64,000 nucleotides of DNA, from NCBI RefSeq assembly GCF_051401765.1, contig NW_027480429.1:14822157-14886156 (forward strand), in the 5' to 3' direction. The position numbers and the translations under genes are program-made. A model generated the notes under the pieces. That model was not told the DNA's origin and did no database searches. It saw nothing but the letters and a program-made list of their open reading frames with translations. This stretch comes from Calliopsis andreniformis. Its lineage: Eukaryota > Arthropoda > Insecta > Hymenoptera > Andrenidae. This document shows, one piece after another, positions 1-13,379 of the stretch (position 1 is the stretch's first letter; the number at the start of each line of letters is the position of its first letter).

Positions 1-1630
1 TAAAAGGAATAATTGCAAACAGTGTGAAAGTAATGGTCATTTCCACATTCCGAGCAACCTAGGCTTCACTTTAGGGCGTTGCTCCACCAGATCGAATAGT
101 TAGGTCCTTAAAAGTCAACGCCAGAAGTATAAAATACGATATAAATACAACAGCTTTTCCATCGTATAAAAGGAATAATTGCAAACAGTGTGAAAGTAAT
201 GGTCATTTCTACATTCCGGGCAACCTACGCTTCACTCTACGGCGTTGTTCCACCAGATCGAATAGTTAGGGCCTAAGAAGTAAACACCAGAAGAATAAAA
301 TATACAATAAATACAACAGCCTTTACACCGTATAAAACGAATAATTGCAACCTGTGTGAAGGTTATGGTCATATCTACGTTCCGGGCAACCTACGCTTCA
401 CCCTCGGGCGTTGTTCCACCAGATCGAATAGTTAGGGCCTAAGAAGTCAACGCCAGAAGCATAAAATACGATATAAATACAACAGCATTTCCATCGTATT
501 AAATGAATAATGCAAACAGTGTGAAAGTAGTGGTCATTTCTACGTTCCGAGCAACCTAGGCTTCACTCTAGGGCGGTGCTCCAACATATCGAATAGCTAC
601 GGCCTTAGAAGTCTACGGCTGAAGCATAATATACAATAAAAATACAACAGTCTTTTCATCGTATAACAGGAATAATTGCAACAAGCGTGATAGTAATGAT
701 CATTTCGGCGTTTCGGGCATCCTAGACTTATCTCTGAGGCATTGCTCCACCATATCGAATAGTTAGGGCCTAAGAAGTCAACGCCAGAAGCATAAAATAC
801 AATATAAATATAACAGTTTTTCCTTCGTATAAAACGAATAATAGCAACCAGTGTGAAAGTTATGGTCATTTCTACGTTCCGGGCAACCTAGGCTTCACTG
901 TAGGGCGTTGCTCCACCAGATCGAAAAGTTAGGTCCTTAGAAGTCAACGCCAGAAGTAAAAAATACGATATAAATACAACAGCATTTCCATCGTATAAAA
1001 CGAATAATAGCAACCAGTGTGAAAGTTATGGTCATTTCTACGTTCCGGGCAACCTAGGCTTCACTCTAGGGCGTTGCTCCACCAGATCAAACTGTTAGGG
1101 CCTAAGAAGGCAACGCCCGAAGCATAAAATAATATATAAATAGAACAGTTTTTCCATCGTATACAACGAATAATTGCTACCAGTGTGAAAGTTATGGTCA
1201 TTTCTACGTTCCGGGCAGCCCAGGCTACACTCTAGGGCGTTGCTCCACCAGATGGAATGGTTAGGGCCTTAGAAGTCAACGCCAGAAGCATAAAACACAA
1301 TAAAGATGCAACAGTTTTTCCATCGTATAACAGGAATAATTGCAACCAGTGTGAAGGGAATGGTATGTTCTACGTTCCGGGCAACCTATGCTTCACTCTA
1401 GGGCGGTGCTCTACCAGATTAAATAGTTAGGGCCTAAGAAGTCAACGCCAGATGCATAAAACACAATATAAATACAACAGCTTTTCCATCGTATATAATG
1501 TATATTTGCAGACAGTGTGAAAGTAATGGTCATTTCCGTGTTCCGGGCAACCTAGGCTTCACCCTAGGGCGTTGTTCCACCAGATCGAATAGTTAGGGCC
1601 TAAGAAGTCAACGCCAGAAGAATAAAATAC
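1..1630 (+). repeat. Duplicated block A, copy 1 (about 10 monomers)
   Basis: Nearly identical to 20917-22546 at a constant offset of 20916 bp, and over about 1-1098 to 12282-13379 (offset 12281). The left end is cut by the window. It includes a D-B-C cassette at 320-750. From about 847 it is also repeated at 4000-4813 (offset 3153). Confidence 0.85.
320..750 (+). repeat. D-B-C variant cassette 1
   Basis: D is CCTTTACACCG with CCTGTGTGAAGG. B is GCATTTCCATCGTATTAAATG, here 165 bp with AATAATGC. C is CTTTTCATCG with ACAAGCGTGATAG, then ATTTCGGCGTTTCGGGC and TCTGAGGCATTGC. This is the reference order. Confidence 0.85.
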
Positions 1631-4030
1631 AATATATGTACAACAGTTTTTCCATCGTATAAAGTGAATAATTGCAAACATTGTGAAAGTAATGGTCATT
1701 TCTACGTTCCGGGCAACCCAGGCGTCACTCTAGGGCGTTGTTCCACCAGAACAAACAGTTAGGGCCTTAGAAGTCAACGCCCGAAGCATAAAACACAAAA
1801 TAAATAGAACGGTTTTTCCACTGTATAAAACGAATAATTGCTACCAGTGTAAAAGTTATGGTCATTTCTACTTTCCGGGCAACCTAGGCTTCACCCTAGG
1901 GCGTTGTTCCACCAGATCGAGTAGTTAGGGCCTAAGAAGTGAACGCCAGAAGCATAAAGTAAAATATAAATACAACAGTTTTTCCATCGTATAAAACGAA
2001 TAATTGCAACCAGTATGAAACTTATGGTCATTTCTACGTTCCGGGCAACCTAGGCTTCACTGTATGGCGTTCTTCCACCACATCGAATAGCTACGGCCTC
2101 AGAAGTCAACGCCTGAAGTATAAAATACAATAAAAATACAACTGTCTTTCCATCCTATAACAGGAATAATTGCAACCCGTGTGAAAGTGATGGTCATTTC
2201 TACGTTCCAAGCAACCCAGGCTTCACCCTTGGGCGTTGTTCCACAAGATCGAATAGTTAGGGCCTAAGAAGGCAACGCCCGAAGCATAAATTAATATATA
2301 AATAGAACAGTTTTTCCATCGTATAAAACGAATAATTGCTACCAGTGTGAAAGTTTGGTCATTTCTACGTTCAGGGCAACCTACCCTTCACCCTAGGGCG
2401 TTGCTCGACCAGATGGAATAGTTAGGGCCTTAGGAGTCAACGCCAGAAGCATAAAATGCAATAAAGATGCAAAACTTTTTCCATCGTATAACAGGAATAA
2501 CTGCAAACAGTGTGAAAGTACTGGTCATTTCTACGTTCCGGGTAACATCGGTTTCACTCTAGGGCGTTGCTCCACCAGATCGAATAGCTAGGGACTTAGA
2601 ATTCAACGCCATAAGAATAAAATACAATATAAGCACAATAGTTTTTCCATCGTATAAAATGAATAGTTGCAACCAGTGTGAAACTTATGGTAATTCCTAC
2701 ATTCCGAGCAACCTATGCTTCACTCTAGGGCGATGCTCCACCTGATCGAGTAGTTAGGGCCTTAGAAGTCAACGCCAGAAGCATAAAATACAATAAAGAT
2801 GCAACAGTTTTTCCATTGTATAAAACGAATAATTGTAAACCGTGTGAAAGTAATGGTCATTTCTACGTTCCAGGCAACCTAGGCTTCACTCTAGGTCGTT
2901 GTTCCACCAGATCGAATAGTTAAGGCCTAAGAAGTCAACGCCAGAAGCATAAAATACAATATAAATATAACAGTTTTTCCATCGTATAAAACGAATAATA
3001 GCAACCAGTGTGAAAGTTATGGTCATTTCTACGTTCCGGGCGGCCCAGGCTTCACTCTAGGGCGTTGCTCCACCAGATGGAATGGTTAGGGCCTTAGAAG
3101 TCAACGCCAGAAGCATAAAACACAATAAAGATGCAACAGTTTTTCCATCGTATAACAGGAATAATTACAACCAGTGTGAAGGGAATGGTATGTTCTACGT
3201 TCCGGGCAACCTATGCTTCACTCTAGGGCGGTGCTCTACCAGATTAAATAGTTAGGGCCTAAGAAGTCAACGCCAGATGCATAAAACGCAATATAAATGC
3301 AACAGCTTTTCCATCGTATATAATGTATATTTGCAAACAGTGTGAAAGTAATGGTCACTTCCATGTTCCGGGCAACCTAGTCTTCACTCTAGGGCGTTGT
3401 TCCACCAGATCGAATAGTTAGGGCCTAAGAAGTCAACGCCAGAAGAATAAAATACAATATAAGTACAAAAGTTATTCCATCGTATAAAATGAATAATTGC
3501 AAACATTGTGAAAGTAATGTTCATTTCTACGTTCCGGGCAACCAGGGCGTCACTCTAGGGCGTTGCTCCACCACACCTAATAGCTACGGCCTTAGAAGTC
3601 AACACCAGATGAATAAAATACAATAAAGATGCCACAGCTTTTCCATCGTATAAAACGAATAATTGCAACCAGTGTGAAAGTTATGGTCATTTCTACTTTC
3701 CGGGCAACCTAGGCTTCACCCTACGGCGTTGTTCCACAAGATCGAACAGTTAGGGCCTATGAAGTCAACGCCAGAAGCATAAAATACAATATAAATATAA
3801 CAGTTTTTCTAGCGTATAAAACGAATGATAGCAACCAGTGTAAAAGTTATGGTCATTTCTACGTTCCGGGCAACCTAGGCGTCACTCTAGGGCGTCGCTC
3901 CACCACACCTGATACCTACGGCCTTAGAAGTCAACCCCAGATGAATAAAATACAATAAAGGTGCCACAGCTTTTCCATCGTATAAAACGAATAATTGCAA
4001 CCAGTGTGAAAGTTATGGTCATTTCTACGT
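1457..4030 (+). repeat. Duplicated block B, copy 1 (about 15.5 monomers)
   Basis: Repeated at 7100-9673 with a constant offset of 5643 bp (34 units minus one base). Most of it differs at only a few positions that I could see, for example CCATAAGAATA against CCATAAAAATA near 2610 and 8253. This is one of the longest and youngest-looking duplications here. The part from about 2940 is also found at 23193-24283. Confidence 0.88.
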
Positions 4031-4535
4031 TCCGGGCAACCTAGGCTTCACTGTAGGGCGTTGCTCCACCAGATCGAAAAGTTAGGTCCTTAGAAGTCAA
4101 CGCCAGAAGTAAAAAATACGATATAAATACAACAGCATTTCCATCGTATAAAACGAATAATAGCAACCAGTGTGAAAGTTATGGTCATTTCTACGTTCCG
4201 GGCAACCTAGGCTTCACTCTAGGGCGTTGCTCCACCAGATCAAACTGTTAGGGCCTAAGAAGGCAACGCCCGAAGCATAAAATAATATATAAATAGAACA
4301 GTTTTTCCATCGTATACAACGAATAATTGCTACCAGTGTGAAAGTTATGGTCATTTCTACGTTCCGGGCAGCCCAGGCTACACTCTAGGGCGTTGCTCCA
4401 CCAGATGGAATGGTTAGGGCCTTAGAAGTCAACGCCAGAAGCATAAAACACAATAAAGATGCAACAGTTTTTCCATCGTATAACAGGAATAATTGCAACC
4501 AGTGTGAAGGGAATGGTATGTTCTACGTTCCGGGC

Positions 4536-5604
4536 AACCTATGCTTCACTCTAGGGCGGTGCTCTACCAGATTAAATAGTTAGGGCCTAAGAAGTCAACG
4601 CCAGATGCATAAAACACAATATAAATACAACAGCTTTTCCATCGTATATAATGTATATTTGCAGACAGTGTGAAAGTAATGGTCATTTCCGTGTTCCGGG
4701 CAACCTAGGCTTCACCCTAGGGCGTTGTTCCACCAGATCGAATAGTTAGGGCCTAAGAAGTCAACGCCAGAAGAATAAAATACAATGTAAGTACAACAGT
4801 TTTTCCGTCGTATAAAGTGAATAATTGCAAGCATTGTGAAAGTAATTGTCATTTCTACGTTCCGGGCAACCTAGGAGTCACTCTAGGGCGTTGCTCCACC
4901 AGATCGACTAGTTAGGTCCTTAGAAGTCAACGCCAGAAGCATAAAATACGATATAAATACAACAGTTTGTCCATCGTAGAACAGGAATATTTGCAACAAG
5001 TGCGAAAGTTATGGTCATTTCTGCGTTCCGGGCAACCTAGGCTTCACTCTAGGGCGTTGCTCCTCCAGATCAAACAGTTAGGGCCCTAGACGCCAACGCC
5101 CGAAGCATTAAATACAAAATAAATAGAACAGTTTTTCCATTGTATAAAACAAATAATTGCTACCAGTGTAAAAGTTATGGTCATTTCTACGTTCCGGGCA
5201 ACCTAGGCTTCACCCTGGCGCGTTGCTCCAACAGATTGAATAGTTTGGGCCTTAGAAGGCAATGCCCGAAGCATAAAATGCAATAAAAATACAACAGTTT
5301 TTCCATCGTCTAATAGGATTAATTGCAACCAGTTTGAAAGTGATGGTCATTTCTACGTTCCGGGCAACCTAGGCTTCACTCTAGGGCGTTGCTCCACTAG
5401 ATCGAAAAGCTAGGGCCTTAGAAGTCAACGCCAGAAGCATAAAATACAATATAAATACAACAGTTTTTCCATCGTATAAAACGAATAATTGCAACCAGTA
5501 TGAAACTAATGGTCATTTCTACTTTCCGAGCAGCCTAGGCTTCACCCTAGGGCGATGCTCCAACAGATTGAATAGTTAGGGCCTTAGAAGTCAACGCCCG
5601 AAGC
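4536..5604 (+). repeat. 1494-bp (9-monomer) tandem repeat, copy 1
   Basis: Matches 6030-7098 at an offset of exactly 1494 bp, nine 166-bp monomers. It contains the GTTTGTCC/GTAGAACAGG variant near 4966. The remaining 2.5 monomers of the 9-mer (5605-6029) are not repeated downstream. Confidence 0.85.
5345..5510 (+). repeat. Representative satellite monomer (166 bp)
   Basis: Chosen as a unit close to the apparent consensus; numbering starts at GGTCAT. Landmarks by unit position: CCGGG about 16-20, CCTAGG 24-29, CTAGGG 37-42, GGCGTTG 41-47, GATCG 56-60, TTAGGGCC 66-73, CAACGCC 82-88, TATAAAA 131-137, ATAATTGCAA 141-150 and CAGTGTGAAA 152-161. The next unit begins at 5511. The phase used here is arbitrary, since a tandem repeat has no natural start. 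The unit is about the length of one nucleosome with linker, as in many satellites; that is general knowledge, not shown by the sequence. Confidence 0.9.
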
Positions 5605-6029
5605 ATAAAATGCAATAAAAATACAACAGTGTTTCCATCGTATAACAGGAATAATTGCAACCAGTTTGAAAGTGAAGGTCATTTCTACGCTCCGGGCAAC
5701 CTAGGCGTCACTCTAGGGCGTTGCTCCACCAGATCGAATAGATAGGGCCTTAGCAGTCAACGCCGGAAGCATAAAATACGATATAAATACAGCAGTTTTT
5801 CCATCGTATAAAACGAATAATTGCAACCAGCGTGATAGTTATGCTCATTTCTACTTACCGGGCAACCTAGGCATCGGCCTAGGGCGTTGCTCCAACAGAT
5901 TGAATAGTTAGGGCCTTAAAAGTCAATGGCCGAAGCATAAAATGCAATAAAAATACAACAGTTTTCCCATCGTATAACAGGAGTAATTGCCACCAGTGTG
6001 AAAGTAATGGTCATTTCTACGTTCCGGGC

Positions 6030-7098
6030 AACCTATGCTTCACTCTAGGGCGGTGCTCTACCAGATTAAATAGTTAGGGCCTAAGAAGTCAACGCCAGAT
6101 GCATAAAACACAATATAAATACAACAGCTTTTCCATCGTATATAATGTATATTTGCAGACAGTGTGAAAGTAATGGTCATTTCCGTGTTCCGGGCAACCT
6201 AGGCTTCACCCTAGGGCGTTGTTCCACCAGATCGAATAGTTAGGGCCTAAGAAGTCAACGCCAGAAGAATAAAATACAATGTAAGTACAACAGTTTTTCC
6301 GTCGTATAAAGTGAATAATTGCAAGCATTGTGAAAGTAATTGTCATTTCTACGTTCCGGGCAACCTAGGAGTCACTCTAGGGCGTTGCTCCACCAGATCG
6401 ACTAGTTAGGTCCTTAGAAGTCAACGCCAGAAGCATAAAATACGATATAAATACAACAGTTTGTCCATCGTAGAACAGGAATATTTGCAACAAGTGCGAA
6501 AGTTATGGTCATTTCTGCGTTCCGGGCAACCTAGGCTTCACTCTAGGGCGTTGCTCCTCCAGATCAAACAGTTAGGGCCCTAGACGCCAACGCCCGAAGC
6601 ATTAAATACAAAATAAATAGAACAGTTTTTCCATTGTATAAAACAAATAATTGCTACCAGTGTAAAAGTTATGGTCATTTCTACGTTCCGGGCAACCTAG
6701 GCTTCACCCTGGCGCGTTGCTCCAACAGATTGAATAGTTTGGGCCTTAGAAGGCAATGCCCGAAGCATAAAATGCAATAAAAATACAACAGTTTTTCCAT
6801 CGTCTAATAGGATTAATTGCAACCAGTTTGAAAGTGATGGTCATTTCTACGTTCCGGGCAACCTAGGCTTCACTCTAGGGCGTTGCTCCACTAGATCGAA
6901 AAGCTAGGGCCTTAGAAGTCAACGCCAGAAGCATAAAATACAATATAAATACAACAGTTTTTCCATCGTATAAAACGAATAATTGCAACCAGTATGAAAC
7001 TAATGGTCATTTCTACTTTCCGAGCAGCCTAGGCTTCACCCTAGGGCGATGCTCCAACAGATTGAATAGTTAGGGCCTTAGAAGTCAACGCCCGAAGC
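6030..7098 (+). repeat. 1494-bp (9-monomer) tandem repeat, partial copy 2
   Basis: About 6.5 monomers almost identical to 4536-5604. The match ends at GCATAAAA near 7098, where block B copy 2 begins, so this is a duplication junction inside one monomer. Confidence 0.85.
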
Positions 7099-7099
7099 A

Positions 7100-9673
7100 T
7101 AAAACACAATATAAATACAACAGCTTTTCCATCGTATATAATGTATATTTGCAAACAGTGTGAAAGTATTGGTCATTTCCATGTTCCGGGCAACCTAGGC
7201 TTCAACCTAGGGCGTTGTTCCACCAGATCGAATAGTTAGGGCCTAAGAAGTCAACGCCAGAAGAATAAAATACAATATATGTACAACAGTTTTTCCATCG
7301 TATAAAGTGAATAATTGCAAACATTGTGAAAGTAATGGTCATTTCTACGTTCCGGGCAACCCAGGCGTCACTCTAGGGCGTTGTTCCACCAGAACAAACA
7401 GTTAGGGCCTTAGAAGTCAACGCCCGAAGCATAAAACACAAAATAAATAGAACGGTTTTTCCACTGTATAAAACGAATAATTGCTACCAGTGTAAAAGTT
7501 ATGGTCATTTCTACTTTCCGGGCAACCTAGGCTTCACCCTAGGGCGTTGTTCCACCAGATCGAGTAGTTAGGGCCTAAGAAGTGAACGCCAGAAGCATAA
7601 AGTAAAATATAAATACAACAGTTTTTCCATCGTATAAAACGAATAATTGCAACCAGTATGAAACTTATGGTCATTTCTACGTTCCGGGCAACCTAGGCTT
7701 CACTGTATGGCGTTCTTCCACCACATCGAATAGCTACGGCCTCAGAAGTCAACGCCTGAAGTATAAAATACAATAAAAATACAACTGTCTTTCCATCCTA
7801 TAACAGGAATAATTGCAACCCGTGTGAAAGTGATGGTCATTTCTACGTTCCAAGCAACCCAGGCTTCACCCTTGGGCGTTGTTCCACAAGATCGAATAGT
7901 TAGGGCCTAAGAAGGCAACGCCCGAAGCATAAATTAATATATAAATAGAACAGTTTTTCCATCGTATAAAACGAATAATTGCTACCAGTGTGAAAGTTTG
8001 GTCATTTCTACGTTCAGGGCAACCTACCCTTCACCCTAGGGCGTTGCTCGACCAGATGGAATAGTTAGGGCCTTAGGAGTCAACGCCAGAAGCATAAAAT
8101 GCAATAAAGATGCAAAACTTTTTCCATCGTATAACAGGAATAACTGCAAACAGTGTGAAAGTACTGGTCATTTCTACGTTCCGGGTAACATCGGTTTCAC
8201 TCTAGGGCGTTGCTCCACCAGATCGAATAGCTAGGGACTTAGAATTCAACGCCATAAAAATAAAATACAATATAAGCACAATAGTTTTTCCATCGTATAA
8301 AATGAATAGTTGCAACCAGTGTGAAACTTATGGTAATTCCTACATTCCGAGCAACCTATGCTTCACTCTAGGGCGATGCTCCACCTGATCGAGTAGTTAG
8401 GGCCTTAGAAGTCAACGCCAGAAGCATAAAATACAATAAAGATGCAACAGTTTTTCCATTGTATAAAACGAATAATTGTAAACCGTGTGAAAGTAATGGT
8501 CATTTCTACGTTCCAGGCAACTTAGGCTTCACTCTAGGTCGTTGTTCCACCAGATCGAATAGTTAAGGCCTAAGAAGTCAACGCCAGAAGCATAAAATAC
8601 AATATAAATATAACAGTTTTTCCATCGTATAAAACGAATAATAGCAACCAGTGTGAAAGTTATGGTCATTTCTACGTTCCGGGCGGCCCAGGCTTCACTC
8701 TAGGGCGTTGCTCCACCAGATGGAATGGTTAGGGCCTTAGAAGTCAACGCCAGAAGCATAAAACACAATAAAGATGCAACAGTTTTTCCATCGTATAACA
8801 GGAATAATTACAACCAGTGTGAAGGGAATGGTATGTTCTACGTTCCGGGCAACCTATGCTTCACTCTAGGGCGGTGCTCTACCAGATTAAATAGTTAGGG
8901 CCTAAGAAGTCAACGCCAGATGCATAAAACGCAATATAAATGCAACAGCTTTTCCATTGTATATAATGTATATTTGCAAACAGTGTGAAAGTAATGGTCA
9001 CTTCCATGTTCCGGGCAACCTAGTCTTCACTCTAGGGCGTTGTTCCACCAGATCGAATAGTTAGGGCCTAAGAAGTCAACGCCAGAAGAATAAAATACAA
9101 TATAAGTACAAAAGTTATTCCATCTTATAAAATGAATAATTGCAAACATTGTGAAAGTAATGTTCATTTCTACGTTCCGGGCAACCAGGGCGTCACTCTA
9201 GGGCGTTGCTCCACCACACCTAATAGCTACGGCCTTAGAAGTCAACACCAGATGAATAAAATACAATAAAGATGCCACAGCTTTTCCATCGTATAAAACG
9301 AATAATTGCAACCAGTGTGAAAGTTATGGTCATTTCTACTTTCCGGGCAACCTAGGCTTCACCCTACGGCGTTGTTCCACAAGATCGAACAGTTAGGGCC
9401 TATGAAGTCAACGCCAGAAGCATAAAATACAATATAAATATAACAGTTTTTCTAGCGTATAAAACGAATGATAGCAACCAGTGTAAAAGTTATGGTCATT
9501 TCTACGTTCCGGGCAACCTAGGCGTCACTCTAGGGCGTCGCTCCACCACACCTGATACCTACGGCCTTAGAAGTCAACCCCAGATGAATAAAATACAATA
9601 AAGGTGCCACAGCTTTTCCATCGTATAAAACGAATAATTGCAACCAGTGTGAAAGTTATGGTCATTTCTACTT
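7100..9673 (+). repeat. Duplicated block B, copy 2
   Basis: Second copy of 1457-4030. It begins within a monomer at CATAAAACACAATATAAATAC and stops matching near 9673, where the sequence becomes CTTTCCGGGCAACCCAGG. Confidence 0.88.
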
Positions 9674-10024
9674 TCCGGGCAACCCAGGCTTCACCCAAGG
9701 GCGTTGTTCCACAAGATCGAATAGTTAGGGCCTAAGAAGGCAACGCCCGAAGCATAAATTAATATATAAATAGAACAGTTTTTCCATCGTATAAAACGAA
9801 TAATTGCTACCAGTGTGAAAGTTTGGTCATTTCTACGTTCAGGGCAACCTACCCTTCACCCTAGGGCGTTGCTCGACTAGATGGAATAGTTAGGGCCTTA
9901 TGAGTCAACGCCAGAAGCATAAAATGCAATAAAGATGCAAAACTTTTTCCATCGTATAACAGGAATAACTGCAAACAGTGTGAAAGTACTGGTCATTTCT
10001 ACGTTCCGGGTAACATCGGTTTCA

Positions 10025-11400
10025 CTCTAGGGCGTTGCTCCACCAGATCGAATAGCTAGGGACTTAGAATTCAACGCCATAAGAATAAAATACAATATAA
10101 GTACAACAGTTTTTCCATCGTATAAAATGTATAATTGCAACCAGTGTGAAAGTTATGGTCATTTCTACATTCCGAGAAACCTAGGCTTCACTCTAGGGCG
10201 TTGCTCCACCAGATCGAATAGTTAGGGCCTTAGAAGTCCACGCCAGAAGCATAAAATACGATAAGGATGCAAAAGTTTTTCCATCGTATAAAACGAATAA
10301 TTGCAACCAGCGTGAAATTTATGGTCATTCCTACATTCCGAGCAACCTAGACTTCACTCTAGAGCGTTGCTCCACCAGATCGAATAGTTAGGTCCTTAGA
10401 AGTCAACGCCAGAAGCATAAAATACGATATAAATACAACAGTTTGTCCATCGTAGAACAGGAATATTTGCAAATAGTGCGAAAGTTACGGTCATTTCTGC
10501 GTTCCGGGCAACCTAGGCTTCACTCTAGGGCGTTGCTCCACCAGATTCAACAGTTAGGGCCTTAGAAGTCAACGCCCGAAGCATAAAATACAAAATAAAT
10601 GGAACCGTTTTTCCATTGTATAAAACGAATAATAGCAACCAGTGTGAAAGTTATGGTCATTTCTACTTTCCGGGCAGCCTAGGCTTCACCATAGGGCGCT
10701 GCTCCAACAGATTGAATAGTTAGGGCCTTAGAGCTCAATGCCCGAAGCATAAAATGCAATAAAAGTACAACAGTTCTTCCATCATATAACAGGAATAATT
10801 GCAACCAGTTTGAATGTGATAGTCATTTCTACGTTCCGGGCAACTTAGGCTTCACTCTAGGGCGTTGCTGCACCAGATCGAATAGCTAGGACCTTAGAAG
10901 TCAACGCCCGAAGCATAAAATACAAAATAAATGGAACATTTTTTCCATCGTATAAAACGAATAATTGCTACCAGTGTGAAAGTTATGGTCATTTCTACGT
11001 TCCGGGCAACCTAGGCTTCACCCTAGGGCGCTGCTCCAACAGGTTGATTAGTTAGGGCCTTAAAAGTCAATGCCCGAAGCATAAAATGCAATAAAAGTAC
11101 AACAGTTCTTCCATCATATAACAGGAATAATTGCAACCAGTACGAAAGTAATGGTCATTTCCATGTTACGGGCAACCTAGGCTTCACTCTAGGGCGTTGC
11201 TCCACCAGATCGAATAGTTAGGGCCTTAGAAATCAACGCCAGAAGCATAAAATACAATAAAGATGCAACAGTTTTTCCATTGTATAAAACGAATAATTGC
11301 AAACAGTCTGAAAGTAATGGTCATTTCTACGTTCCAGGCAACCTAGGCTTCACTCTAGGGCGTTGTTCCACCAGATCGAATAGTTAGGGCCTAAGAAGTC
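10025..11400 (+). repeat. Duplicated block E, copy 1 (about 8 monomers)
   Basis: Repeated at 24304-25679 (offset 14279 bp, 86 units). Both copies carry the TCCGAGAAACC monomer, the GTAGAACAGG variant and the ACAGTTCTTCCATCATATAA variants in the same order. The part at 10654-11099 is also found at 17460-17905. Confidence 0.83.
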
Positions 11401-12281
11401 AACGCCAGAAGCATAAAATACGATATAAATACAACAGCTTTACCATCGTATAAAACGAATAATTGCAACCAGTGTGAAAGTAATGGTCATTTCTACGATC
11501 CGAGCAACCTATGCGTCACTCTAGGGCGTTGCTCCACCAGACCGAATAGCTAGGGACTTAGAATTCAACGCCATAAGAATAAAACACAATATAAGTACAA
11601 CAGTTTTTCCATCGTATAAAATGAATAATTGCAACCAGTGTTAAAGTTATGGTCATTTCTACATTCCGAGCAACCTAGGCTTCACTCTAGGGCGCTGCTC
11701 CACCTGATCGAATAGTTAGCGCCTTAGAAGTCAACGCCAGAAGCTTAAAATACAATAAAGATGCAGCAGTTTTACCACCGTATAGCAGGTATAATTTGCA
11801 ACCAGTGTGATAGTAGTGGTCATTTCTACGTACCGGGCAACCTAGGTTTCACTCCAGGGCGTTGCTCCACCAGATCGAATAGCTACGGCCTAATAAGTCA
11901 CCGCCAGAAGCATAATATACGATAAAGATGCAACAGCTTTTCCATCGTATAAAACGAATAATTGCAACCAGTGTGAAAGTTATGGTCATTTCTACATTCC
12001 GAGCAACCTAGGCCTCACTCGAGGGCGTGGCTCCACCTGATCGAATAGTTACGGCCTAAGAAGTCAACGCCAGAAGCATAAAATACGATAAAGATGCAAC
12101 AGTTTTTCCATCGTATAAAACGAATAATTGCAACCAGTGTGAAAGTTATGGTCATTTCTACATTCCGAGCAACCTGGGCTTCACTCTAGGGCGTTGCTCC
12201 ACCAGATCGAATAGTTAGGTCCTTAGAAGTCAACGCCAGAAGTATAAAATACGATATAAATACAACAGCTTTTCCATCGTA

Positions 12282-13379
12282 TAAAAGGAATAATTGCAAA
12301 CAGTGTGAAAGTAATGGTCATTTCCACATTCCGAGCAACCTAGGCTTCACTCTAGGGCGTTGCTCCACCAGATCGAATAGTTAGGTCCTTAAAAGTCAAC
12401 GCCAGAAGTATAAAATACGATATAAATACAACAGCTTTTCCATCGTATAAAAGGAATAATTGCAAACAGTGTGAAAGTAATGGTCATTTCTACATTCCGG
12501 GCAACCTACGCTTCACTCTACGGCGTTGTTCCACCAGATCGAATAGTTAGGGCCTAAGAAGTAAACACCAGAAGAATAAAATATACAATAAATACAACAG
12601 CCTTTACACCGTATAAAACGAATAATTGCAACCTGTGTGAAGGTTATGGTCATATCTACGTTCCGGGCAACCTACGCTTCACCCTAGGGCGTTGTTCCAC
12701 CAGATCGAATAGTTAGGGCCTAAGAAGTCAACGCCAGAAGCATAAAATACGATATAAATACAACAGCATTTCCATCGTATTAAATGAATAATGCAAACAG
12801 TGTGAAAGTAGTGGTCATTTCTACGTTTCGAGCAACCTAGGCTTCACTCTAGGGCGGTGCTCCAACATATCGAATAGCTACGGCCTTAGAAGTCTACGAC
12901 TGAAGCATAATATACAATAAAAATACAACAGTCTTTTCATCGTATAACAGGAATAATTGCAACAAGCGTGATAGTAATGATCATTTCGGCGTTTCGGGCA
13001 TCCTAGACTTATCTCTGAGGCATTGCTCCACCAGATCGAATAGTTAGGGCCTAAGAAGTCAACGCCAGAAGCATAAAATACAATATAAATATAACAGTTT
13101 TTCCATCGTATAAAACGAATAATAGCAACCAGTGTGAAGGTTATGGTCATTTCTACGTTCCGGGCAACCTAGGCTTCACTGTAGGGCGTTGCTCCACCAG
13201 ATCGAATAGTTAGGTCCTTAGAAGTCAACGCCAGAAGTAAAAAATACGATATAAATACAACAGCATTTCCATCGTATAAAACGAATAATAGCAACCAGTG
13301 TGAAAGTTATGGTCATTTCTACGTTCCGGGCAACCTAGGCTTCACTCTAGGGCGTAGCTCCACCAGATCAAACAGTTAG
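12282..13379 (+). repeat. Duplicated block A, copy 2
   Basis: Matches 1-1098 with only scattered substitutions. The match stops inside a monomer near 13379, where this copy continues TTAGGGCCTTAGAAG and copy 1 continues TTAGGGCCTAAGAAG. It belongs to the longer block 11480-13379, repeated at 19948-22014. Confidence 0.85.
12601..13031 (+). repeat. D-B-C variant cassette 2
   Basis: Same order and spacing as cassette 1, within block A copy 2. B is again the 165-bp form. Confidence 0.85.

Larger units (their letters stand above)
11480..13379 (+). repeat. Duplicated block F, copy 1 (about 11.5 monomers)
   Basis: Repeated at 19948-22014. The offset is 8468 bp up to about 12052 and 8635 bp after it, because the other copy has one extra 167-bp monomer. 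Confidence 0.83.

Noticed and set aside
61..115. Telomere-type repeat (TTAGG in GAATAGTTAGG)
   Set aside because: Only a single TTAGG per 166-bp unit, with no tandem telomeric run anywhere.
690..712. CENP-B box-like motif in the C monomer (ATTTCGGCGTTTCGGGC) or in the consensus (TTCTACGTTCCGGG)
   Set aside because: The spacing between TTCG and CGGG is one base too short and the central A is missing, so the essential positions are not met.
597..869. Recurrent minus-strand open frames of 75-90 codons across the array (also near 12878, 21513, 31735, 51993, 62462)
   Set aside because: They are the same satellite read on one strand for about 1.6 monomers. The 166-bp period shifts the frame, the similarity between them is just repeat similarity, and they show no domain or start-signal context.
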